A DNA stretch of 64,000 nucleotides from NCBI GenBank assembly GCA_030068145.1, contig JAPJBO010000476.1, positions 108,216 to 172,215 on the forward strand, read 5' to 3'. Each line of letters begins with the position of its first letter. Position 1 is the stretch's first letter. This document shows, in pieces, positions 21,171-29,958 of this stretch. The notes under the pieces are model-generated. The model ran no database searches. It was not told the origin of the DNA and saw only the letters and a program-made list of their open reading frames with translations. Origin of the DNA: Diplonema papillatum (taxonomy: Eukaryota > Euglenozoa > Diplonemea > Diplonemida > Diplonemidae). Both the position numbers and the translations under genes were made by a program.

Positions 21171-21837
21171 CAGTGATAAGAGGCGCTCTGCTTTTGTTGC
21201 AAAGAAAACGTATTTGTAGTGCGCGAAAAAACTGTTTTTTTTTTTTTGGAGCGCGGGACACTGTACAAGCCATGTTGATACAGCGGGGCTGCCGGTATCC
21301 GGTTGCTTCCGGAGCGGTAGTCCAAAAAAATGCTTCTTCAGCACACAGTGAACGCCAGTCTCACTGCGAGCTTTTTTTTTTTTTACAAATATATGCGCGA
21401 AAAAACTGTTTTTTTTACAAATATATGCGCGAAAAAACTGTTTTTTTTTACGAATATATGCGCGAAAAAACTAAAATTTACAAATATATGCACCGCGCAT
21501 ATATTTGTAAATTTTAGTTTTTCGCGCATATCCTGGTATATTACCCGATTTTTTTTGACCAACATTTTTGGCCAACATTTTTGGCCAAAATTTTGACCGA
21601 TTTTTTTTGACGATTTTTTTTAACCCAAAATTTTTGACCGATTTTTTTTGACCAAATTTTTTGGCCAATTTTTTGATCATAAAATTTTGACCAAAAAGTT
21701 CGACCAAGTTTTCACCAGGTGGCTATAAGCTAAAAAAAAAGTTTCAGGACCTCCTGGCTATAAGCTAAATAAAAGGTTTTTTGTGGCTATAAGCTAAATA
21801 AATGAGCCAATTCACCTAGCCCCCCTGAAAGTGACTT

Positions 21838-21910
21838 TAGCTCGATTACGCGTCGATTACACTCGATTACACTCGATTACGCTCGATTACGCTCGATTAC
21901 ACTCGATCAA
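21838..21910 (+). repeat. CTCGATTACA tandem array, copy 1
   Basis: Seven to eight 10-bp units of CTCGATTACR. It is flanked by GAGCCAATTCACC on the left and GGTGAATTGG on the right, so the array sits between short inverted repeats. Confidence 0.9.
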
Positions 21911-22204
21911 CATTTGGGTGAATTGGGGGGGTACTGCAGTAATTGATTAAAGGCGTGACACTCAGCCAATCTTGATAGGCCGGTTCAACGGGCCCACTAA
22001 CGCACCTTCTTCCGGGGCTAAAAAGGTGCTGATGACAGGATATTGAAATTGGAATAAAAACAAGAATATTAGTCTGAAAAAATGACCGCGACAGGCAGTG
22101 TAGCTGGAGACCAGGAAGCTCGGGCTGACTCACGGAAGCAGGTTGTCGAGTGCGTACGGGCTCGGGTACCACTATCTCGCATTAGCTCGTCTTCTTGTTG
22201 CGTT

Positions 22205-22300
22205 AGTATAGTCCTTTGACAGAGTGAGCCGGTGCCTCTCATCTCACCTTTAAAACACGGCTGAGTCACGCATGCTCTTGACAGACGCTAGCGTCCGACA
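22205..22300 (-). repeat. Interspersed repeat, inverted partner of 7708-7795
   Basis: On the minus strand it reads GACGCTAGCGTCTGTCAAGAG, GTTTTAAAGG and GAGATGAGAGGCAC, as at 7708-7795. It borders the 3' end of the minus-strand ORF at 22288-23016. Confidence 0.75.
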
Positions 22301-23016
22301 TTTCGCACGCGCGTCGCAGTCGTTGGGTGGTATTGACAAGGGGTTTCATCGGACACTCGGATGAGCTTCGTTACTTCACTGGAGGCCCGCTTGGCTGCCT
22401 TCGAGTTGCGTTTCCGCGTTGGTGTTGTTGCTTCGCTTTTGGACTCCTTCTTCGACTTCGCACGGTCCCAACGTCCTGGTCTGCCCTTGGTGCACGTCTT
22501 GCGCTCAGTCTGCGCAGTTCGTCTCTCCTGCTTGACTCCGTGATTCCATCGAGCCTGCTTGCGCTCCCATCCCGACGGGTAATGCGTCTGCGGTCGAAAA
22601 CTGCCATTCAGTGTTGCAGCTTTGCGGAGCCCAGCCTGCGGTACGGCTCGCACCTTGTCGCCGGCCTACTTCGCCGTCTGCTCTCGTGCGGCGGCTTCGT
22701 AGGCGCGCATCACAGCTTCAAACGCCTGCTGGTTTGCTATTTGTGGTCTCTTGTTGAGTCCGGCCATGTTCCCGCCTCCGAGAGACGTCAGGACGTTGAC
22801 TTGCATCTCAAGCGCCGGGTGAATCGGCGTCTGCACGATACTCGTCAGCCGTCGCATCGCGCTCTTCATCGCGTACGATTTCGCGGTCGCCGAGTCCCGA
22901 TACTCGGCTGTCGCTCGTCTCTGAACCTCATCCATCGCGTGATTCGATAGAGCATCGGCGTCTTCTTGTTGCGTCAGAGTCATTTGCATGCAAATGAGTA
23001 CCACAATAGCTCGCAT
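22288..23016 (-). CDS. Hypothetical basic protein with one in-frame TAG
   Basis: A single minus-strand frame of 243 codons, closed only by a TAG at 22666-22668. The first 116 residues are mixed charged helix (MDEVQRRATAEYRDSATAKS, then QQAFEAVMRAYEAAAREQ). The last 120 are strongly basic (GRPGRWDRAKSKKESKSEA, RKRNSKAAKRASS), suggesting nucleic-acid binding. I do not recognise the family. The TAG may mark a pseudogene, two separate ORFs, or readthrough. The 5' end lies in a repeat (CTTCTTGTTGCGT.AG followed by an 18-bp palindrome) also found at 31652-31706, so this is probably the coding part of a mobile element. Confidence 0.4.
22980..22997. repeat. 18-bp palindrome with two octamer motifs
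   Basis: TCATTTGCATGCAAATGA is a perfect palindrome holding ATTTGCAT on each strand. It is embedded in a longer repeat whose second copy is at 31652-31706. Confidence 0.9.
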
Positions 23017-23126
23017 ATATTAAATTTAGCGCAGTTAGTACTTGAGCCTTTAGGCATTCCGTGCGGGCCAGTTCCAGGCGATAGGGTGTTCGCCGAGCGC
23101 TCGGTAGGCACCTTGTCCTCGGTGAC

Positions 23127-23600
23127 ATGGAGTTTCTGCTCCGGCTTGGGGGTGGTGACTTCGTCATTGCCGGGGATGCAGGAGAGCTTCCGGGGAGCAA
23201 AGATATCCTCTGCCTGACGTTCTCGTACCTGGACACGATGGAGCAGAGATGGAGGATGCGGCTTGTGTTTGCAGCACTTGTGCGGCAGAAGGATCCAGCA
23301 ACGACAACCAAGTATCTCCAGTACGTGCTGGATTACTTTCAGAAGCTGCAAGAGTCGCTCCTTGCCTTGGGGTTCGATCTCCCTGGCGATGCACTGCTCC
23401 CAAGGATGAAAAAGGTGGTTACAGACAGAGGCCTCTTCACGACGGCTAGTGAGTGTACGCCTGTGGGGCCGTTGACGAGGTCATCATGGAGCCCGTGCAT
23501 CGCCTGCACCTTGCTGACAAAGCCGTCCAAAAATGTCTGGCTACCGACCTTCCTTTCAAGGAAGGTCGGTCGCCAGACAAGGACCTTTGCGATCACTTAG
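23127..23600 (+). CDS. Hypothetical ORF, possible exon
   Basis: 157 codons, open from GAGTTTCTGCTCCGGC onward. The middle part (DTMEQRWRMRLVFAALVRQ, TKYLQYVLDYFQKLQESLLA) looks like real amphipathic helices. The C-terminal third runs through a DNA hairpin at 23534-23579 and is probably not coding. A splice donor such as GTTACA at 23415 or GTGTAC at 23453 could end an exon before that. No family recognised. Confidence 0.35.
   Translation: MEFLLRLGGGDFVIAGDAGELPGSKDILCLTFSYLDTMEQRWRMRLVFAALVRQKDPATTTKYLQYVLDYFQKLQESLLALGFDLPGDALLPRMKKVVTDRGLFTTASECTPVGPLTRSSWSPCIACTLLTKPSKNVWLPTFLSRKVGRQTRTFAIT
23534..23579. repeat. 46-bp near-perfect hairpin
   Basis: TGTCTGGC-ACCGACCTTCCTT is followed by two bases and then its reverse complement AAGGAAGGTCGGT-GCCAGACA. 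There is one unpaired position per arm. As RNA it would form a hairpin with arms of 22 nt. Confidence 0.9.
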
Positions 23601-23884
23601 CGCTTCTTCATCATTCATCATCCCGTCTTGCTAGGCTGCTCACAGTCGCTCGAAGATCTTTCTGTCCCTTTTCGCCACCAACCCGCCTGCAGTCCCCGTG
23701 CTTGCTGCCATGATTTAGAACATCTTCATCTCGAGAGCTTCCGGTCTCATATGCACATCGCCCACTTGCCTGCGGTTTCCGTCCCTCGTATGCTTATGCT
23801 TGGCACGTCTTGGGCCAGACAGTGGTCAACATGGTCGCCCATGGGCCAGTCAGGGGTCCACCAGTGGTCGAACCCAAAATACTA

Positions 23885-24150
23885 GTGTAAATCTCGATCA
23901 CACTCTACAACGCTCTACTACACTCTACTACACTCTATTACGCTCGATTACACTCGATGACACTCGATTACACTCGATTACGCTCGATTACACTCGATCA
24001 GGGGGTAGGTGAATTGGCTCAATAAAAAGTTTTTTGTGGCTATAAGCTAAATAAAAAGATTTGAAAGTGATATAAGCTAATTAAAAAGTTTTACTTTAGG
24101 TGGCTATAAGCTAAATAAAAAGTTAGCAGGTGGCTATTAGATAAAAAGCC
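23885..24150 (+). repeat. CTCGATTACA array, copy 2, with CTATAAGCTAA units
   Basis: CTCTACTACA / CTCGATTACA units (23890-24000), then GGGGGTAGGTGAATTGGCTC, which is the inverse of 21806-21830, then four GTGGCTATAAGCTAAATAAA units (24035-24135). Together with 21718-21910 this brackets the 22-23.8 kb interval that holds the minus-strand ORF. Confidence 0.85.
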
Positions 24151-25627
24151 CAAAAAAAAAACGATCGTGAAAAAAAACGATCGTTTTTTTTTCCACAGGG
24201 GTTTGCTTAGGTACCCGGAAAGCCTGCTACACGGGAGCCGTTGGCGGTACTGCGGCGTGGCGCACCTTGGGGCTTGACGCTTGCGCTGAGCACAAGCTCG
24301 TCGAGACGGTCAGCCGCAGGGCAGCGCGGACGGGGTTGTAGCCGAACAGACAGTCGAGGGTAGGCAGTCGGAACAGTTTATCGGAGCTCGCCGGAGTCGG
24401 AGCATCAGGTGAAGGAGTCAAACTCAAGTTTATCATGACTAAGTTCATCAAAGTTGACGAAGAGGAAGTTCTAATCCACAAATAACGCTAGGAAGGTGCG
24501 AGACGAGGGGGAGGAGGAAGGCGTCAGTACAAGCAACCACTAAAAACCTGGGCGGACGAGTTGGTAAAGAAGCTGGGAATGGCAGAAATTCGTTGGTTTG
24601 GCGCGACGAGGGCATCCTGCAGGAGAAGCCGTAGCTGGGGAAGCGCAAGCCTGCAGCGTGTTCGAGGATGGGAGGCAAGCATATCAGTTCGGAAGACAGC
24701 AACAAGCAAGTAGAAAGAGCACTTTAATGAGCAGCAAAGCTTCAGTCTACGCCGCCAGCCTCAGAGTTGAGTCGGGAAGGATACGATACTCCTTGAGTGG
24801 GCATACAAAGCGCATGATTGTGCAAAATGACGAGAAAAAGAGCACGCGACCCAAAACTTGACAGCATCTTTCCGTTGCTGAGGTTGAGAATCCGCAGGCG
24901 ATGTCAACGGCATCGTGCAAAAGAGGGAGAAGGCATCGGACGCAGCTGCGGCGGTCAATGCATCAGAGATTGCTGACAATACTTAGCGGGCTGTTCGGGT
25001 TTGTTGGCGACCCTTTCCGACATGAAAGACCATGCACCAGCTGAATCTGGCCGCCGAAGTCAATTTCTACACAAGAAATGGCATTTCGAACGTTGGCTAG
25101 TTCATGATTCCAACAAGAAAAACTGGGAAGAAAAAAGCGATCGTTTTTTGAAAACGATAAAAACGATGATATTTCACTTTCGAAAACGATCGTTTTTTTT
25201 TAACTATCGTTTTCATTCCGTGACGTGTTTGTCATTATTAAAAAGAGGCGGTTGGCAGCGTATCGTGTTAAACCTATCAAATAGGAACTACACGCGTGCG
25301 AACAAAACCTGCGTCGGGGTTTTCGTCATTCGCTAACTTGGGAATGCACTCAATCGGGGTCAGTCGATATGCGACTTTCCGAACGTAGTTTGAGAGCGTT
25401 TTCCGCACTCACAGGGTCGATTATTACAGTTGAACAGTGGCAACACTGGGTTTGCGGACCCGCAAATGGTCCGCACGGTTTATTTCCCCTTCTGGTGCTG
25501 GAGCTCACCGTGCACGCAAGAACGGAGACAAGAAACCAAAGGGTACTTAATCGGAGTTCGTTGATACACCGACTTTCCGACCAAGGCTTGCACCCACAGC
25601 GGGACGGGTGAGAAGTATGCGTAAGGG
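24151..25627. other. Non-coding, AACGATCG palindromes
   Basis: No gene supported. AAAACGATCG / CGATCGTTTT inverted pairs occur at 24160-24192 and 25136-25200. GCGATCGTTTTTTTT also appears at 47278-47300. Confidence 0.5.
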
Positions 25628-28600
25628 ATGGAGAAGGTAGGAATCGCCCTCTGCTGTCTCGACATGTTTGGTTCCACTGTTGTCATGAGTTGTGTAATGT
25701 TGTGCGTTGGTCACAGCCACAAGCGCATCGTCACCCCACAGGAGCTGAAGAGTATTCCCGCGGCACCAGCTGCAAACGCGGCGCTACCCACCACTTCGTG
25801 GCTGGACTCAGTCGGGGATCTGGTCGTGCTCGACAACCTGCCGAAGGTGGCGGAGCACTTTCCTGGCGACTTCCTTTCGGTATGTGTCCTGTGACTCGCC
25901 CCCTCGATAGCCAATTGCAAGGCCTGCTTCTACGTGCCGGTTGATTGTTTTCCCACTTGTATCTACCCTGTCTGTTACATGATACCCTGTGGGCCATGCC
26001 CGCAGGCTCGGCCCTTGTTTAAAGGAAGGCTGACCCTTGAAGCACTTGGGGACAGACAGGGTTAGTTTTCCTGGAAAGCTGTGCTTTCTTCGCGTGTAGT
26101 CGAGGGTCTGATTGTCTTCGATGCGCCACGAGGGAAGGAAGCAGCATGGGGCTCCACGAAGAACAAAGGGTCACCTCTCCAACCACGCACGAAATGGAAT
26201 CAAAGACTGGCAAACAAGAAAGAGAGCTCATTGCAAGAATGCAGCCAGTGTCCCTTCTTGACTGCCTTAGCAACGGGTCCCCATTCACGCGCGTTTGCCT
26301 GTCGCCTTGCACGGACGGAGGATGACAGAACGCTTGGTGGACATTCCACGCACGTCCGTCCTGTAGCGCGGGACTAGGGCAGTGATTTTTGAGGCGCACA
26401 CGTGCACACCAATTCAGAAGGTTTGCACGGCCGCACGTACGGCGCACGCTCGCGGCTGACTGGCGCAACCAAAGAGTGGGGGCGGCAGCTTTATCATCGT
26501 CTACTTCGCCAAATTCGCGAAGTGAAGTGTGGATAGGCTGAAACATGGATAAGATGTATGCACTGCGACAACAACTAATTGCGGGAGTGCACCCGTCTCG
26601 GGAAATGTTCTCGTGGCACTGTGGACCGCCCAACTGTCACATACCGGAAGTGTCACGGTGCTTTCAGGCCTCAGCCCTGTTGCTTCCAAAATTTCATCTT
26701 TTCTTGCTCTCTACAGGTACAGGTCTTCGCCGGGCGTCCTGTCGTTCCCTCCCGAACTCAATCTTTCGTCACTCCTGATGGGTCTTGGGGCTATTTTGGG
26801 TACTGCCAGACTGGTATTCATAAGACAAGAACGCTACTTACTAGAGTGAGTCAATCACAAAACGCAACGGGGCATGCACTCCGCTCTAGTGATGCAGCTA
26901 ACTAATCTGACATGGCGATGTCGTGCCGATAGCGGGAATAGCCCCCTGGACAAAAAAGGCCACTCCAGTTTGGAGAACGGCGTGTTTTTGTAACATCAAC
27001 AAAACCTCATTACAGTTTCACGCGTCGCTGAATCCGTTCAAAGTGTTCAACGCGAGCGAGGGCCGAATGAGTCCGTACCGAGATATGAACTACGACTCGC
27101 CGAAGGAGATGATTCGACCGAAGTGCGTCGAGAACCTGACCGTGATCAAAGTGAACGGCCGAGTCGGCTGTCTGTACAGGGGAAACGAGATCACAGAGGT
27201 GATCAAGGGCGGCGGCGCTGATAACGCAGGAATGGTCCCGGGGATGAGGATGCTAGCGCTCAACTCAGAGGTCATGGTCAACGATTCGAACATCGTCAAG
27301 CAGATGCTTGACTCCGCGCCGCAGGTCTTCCAGCTGACGGTGACCATGCCCAGCAGCCCCCTCGCCCACTTTGCCATCCAGTCGCGGCCGATGCTGACGT
27401 CGCCAGCAAAGCTCCCCGGGTCTTCGGACAACGCTTTCCCCCAGAACCCCTCGCCCCCGTCCACCACCGCCTCCGCAGCCAGCGACGCGCTCCCAAAGAC
27501 ACCCGATGACAGCTCGATCATCTCCCTTCCCACGAACGATCCCGGGCTGGTATGTACGTTTGACTGGAATTTCACTTGCTGACCAGTGACCTCGATTCTG
27601 CCCCCCTCAACCCTCGTATTAACAATGCATTGTTGACACGAAAAACGTGTTGTTTGCAGCGCACTACATGAACCTTACCAAAGCAGGTGAGTTTCCGCTG
27701 GTGCGCTCAAACAAAAGAAAGCACCGTGCTAATCTTTGGTGATTCCCCGCGAAGGAAAAAGAGAGAAAAAAAAAAAAAACGTTGTTTCCTGCATGGGCCC
27801 GAATCGTGAGTTCGTGCATTCATCTACCCAATGGAATCGACACTGCCTATCCCCCAGAACCCGTAGATCTAACACTCTCCGGGAGTTAGAAAGCGGGGGT
27901 CACACCCGCTTTTCGGGTGTTGCAATCCCGCGCGTTTTGAGGTGTAACACGCTCGCTTGTCGGGTGTGTCGCCAGGCACACCCACTTTTACTTCCAGCTT
28001 CGAGGTTGGACTCCACCGTTGACGCCGCGAAGCAGAGTTTTTGGGTTTGCGCCAGACCACGCGTACGCTGGCTTTGAACAGTGGCGGTTGGCATGGCATG
28101 ATTTATTGTGTTGCACCTAGCTTCAAGTGGGACTTCGTGAATGCGTACATGCCGGCACAATGCTCACGAAAAGATTCTTAGAGGTCAATTCAGTCACAAT
28201 GGCCGCCAGAACCGGTTGTGGCTAAAGCTGTGGCCAAGGCTTTGTTCCTCTCCTCGAAGTCTTCTTCAAGCTAGCGATTAACCGAAGAAGTTGCGGGGAA
28301 CATTTCCGGAGTTGGGGCTTGTGCGTACAGAGTATAAACCTCTCTGGCGGGTTTCCTGTATCACTTTTCTTGTGTCTAACAAATACCGATCGATGGCAGT
28401 TTACTATCCTCGCTACCGTATCAGAACAAAACCGGTTTCAAGGAAGTGCGCACAGACAAAAAGGGACTTCGTTTTCTCTTTCATGTGCAACCATTGTTCC
28501 GGAAATGTTCCCGTCAGTACCAATGTACGATTGAAAGAACAAAGCGGCCCGGGGGGGGGCCTATTTTCAATTCAGACGGGACAGAAGTATTGGGAACAGA

Positions 28601-28991
28601 CGAACGAGACTCGCACCACCGTCGGCTCAGGCTCCGCGCTGATGATGGCCCGCCTTGTGTGTCGTGGCTTTAAGCACCGAAACACGGCGCAAACGGGATC
28701 AGTGCGATGTGTTGAGCACACATCCATCCCCCAAGCGCGCTCTCGCAGTTCCCCCCTCGCTTAAAGGCCCGCAACACTCCAACGCAGGACATTGCGGCTA
28801 TATTCAATGCACCCGCATCACCTCCGGAGGGCGAGGAGCAACGGCAGGGCCCCGGGGTCGGCGGCGCCCAGTCTCAGCCGGCTCGGCTTGACGAATTGTT
28901 CCCGGCGAGCACGATGTTCTCGACAACCCCTTCGCCACCTCCTTCACAGTCCCCTCCCCCGGGCCACCAGGACCCCTTCAACTTCGGGTGA
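25628..28991 (+). CDS. PDZ-domain protein, 3 exons
   Basis: Exons 25628-25879, 27016-27549 and 28749-28991, all phase 0, give about 342 aa. Exon 2 encodes a PDZ-type fold: NLTVIKVNGRVGCLYRGNEI, then EVIKGGGADNAGMVPGMRML, a motif typical of the GLGF-loop to alpha-B stretch, and a closing VFQLTV strand. The GLGF loop is not obvious, so peptide binding may be non-canonical. The C-terminal half is Pro/Ser-rich and disordered (AIFNAPASPPEGEEQ) and ends DPFNFG, where DPF resembles an AP2/clathrin-adaptor binding motif. The exon 3 assignment rests on frame, acceptor TCTCGCAG and Pro-rich continuity (NDPGL|FPPRL), so it is less sure than exon 2. The true start may lie upstream or at an internal exon (acceptor GTCACAG near 25718). 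Both introns are over 1.1 kb and carry shared repeats. Confidence 0.6.
25921..25990 (-). repeat. Intron repeat family B, partial, in PDZ intron 1
   Basis: Read on the minus strand it gives ACAGGGTAGATACAAGTGGG, AAAACAATCAACCGGCACG. It is antisense to its host intron. Confidence 0.75.
27622..27735 (+). repeat. Intron repeat family A in PDZ intron 2
   Basis: AACAATGCATTGTTG...GCAGCGCACTACATGAACC, TTACCAAAGCAGGTGAGTTT, CGCTGGTGCGCTCAAACAAAAG. CAG|GTGAGT is at 27684-27692. Confidence 0.85.
27887..28020. mobile_element. Fold-back MITE in PDZ intron 2
   Basis: GGAGTTAGAAAGCGGGGG, TCACACCCGCTTTTCGGGTG, a second TCGGGTGTG...CACACCC pair, then TTCCAGCTTCGAGGTTGGAC and TCCACCG at the right end. The left outer arm is eroded. 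Confidence 0.75.
28298..28535 (+). repeat. Intron repeat family D in PDZ intron 2
   Basis: It begins GAACATTTCCGGAGTTGGGG and ends GGAAATGTTCCCGTCAGTAC, so the ends share an inverted-repeat word (GAACATTTCCGG / CCGGAAATGTTC). Inside are TATAAACCTCTCTGG, TTTCCTGTAT and TTCATGTGCAACC. An inverted, slightly shorter copy lies in DPM1 intron 2. Confidence 0.9.
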
Positions 28992-29958
28992 AGGAGGTTG
29001 GCGGCAAATACCCATCTCGCTTGGGTTTCTACCATTTGGCGCACTGGCTGAGCTCAGCGAGTTGACTGTGCAGATCGTCACTTTGCAACGAAGTCGTTAC
29101 GTTCGTTCTGAAGCGAAAAGTTAGACCACCCGCAGGCTTAGTAGTAGAGGTTGTGACAACCTCGGGTTATACTGGGTTCGGGGGTTCGACCTGGCGAGCT
29201 TCAGGAAGTTCAAGCGAGGCTCCCGCGTGCCTGCTAATAACAGCCTTACGTTGTTGCCAACCAATCCAATCTGCTTTCCGTTTTGTTCTTGTCCGGTAGA
29301 GGGATGAACCCCGCCCGATCTTTCTGGCTCACTGCTGCCCAAGTCATCGACAGGGTGCGCTGGCCAAAGGAGAGCCAGTTAAATGAAGAAACTGAAAAGG
29401 AAGGAAACCAGCGGGCGGAGTCGGAGTCTTTCCGTTTGCCACCCTTTCAGCGCCCTTCAGTCAGAGTGCAACGTTGGGCACCTGGCCGTCCGCCGTTCAA
29501 AGCGACGGAAAGGCTCTCGGGAGGATTCCAGTTATTACACGAGACGATTGCACCTCTCCGTCAGCAAGTGACAAGCAAACCTCCTTCCGGTTCATGCGAT
29601 CGTCATGACTTGCGGTGCATCTGAGAACACGCCTGGTTCACAGACTTGTGCATCCAGGAAGCCCAAGTCGCTGTCACCTTGCAAAGAATGTCTTCAAGGA
29701 CAGCGTGCTCAATAAACCGTCTTTTGGTTCTGGTGGACGAGATGATGCATATTACGACGCGTGCAAAGAGGTAGTCGGTAGTGGCTTGTGCAGCCTATTC
29801 ACAAGAAGAAGACTAGCATTATCTCATACATGCATGCGAAGCAATATCTTCCTCTGCCACGTGCATGTACAAAAACTGACACAGTGCGTGCGGGAACGGG
29901 GAGAGGGCCTCGTGGGGTGGGTGACTGCGACGAAAAAGACAGAAGAGAAAAAAAAAAG
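28992..29958. other. Non-coding, possible small ORF
   Basis: A 113-codon plus-strand ORF at 29283-29624 shows no recognisable domain and may be chance. A splice or trans-splice acceptor for the next gene would be expected near 29890-29958, where an A-rich 5' leader precedes the ATG at 29959. Confidence 0.4.

Larger units (their letters stand above)
18263..21805. mobile_element. 3.5-kb fold-back structure with arms of simple repeats
   Basis: The left arm has TTAGCTTATAGCCAC units (18263-18405) and then TTTTGGTC-rich units (18415-18632). The right arm has the reverse complements in mirror order: GACCAAAATTTTT units (21540-21705), then GTGGCTATAAGCTAAA units (21718-21805). A second pair of GACCAAAATTT (19505-19660) and ATATATGCGCG hairpins (19676-19925 and 21374-21535) lies inside. 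No transposase gene is visible, so it is either a non-autonomous fold-back element or a composite of nested repeats. Confidence 0.55.

Noticed and set aside
26019..26633. 204-codon minus-strand ORF in PDZ intron 1
   Set aside because: No domain, Cys/Ser/Arg-rich composition typical of random ORFs, and it lies inside a well-supported intron.
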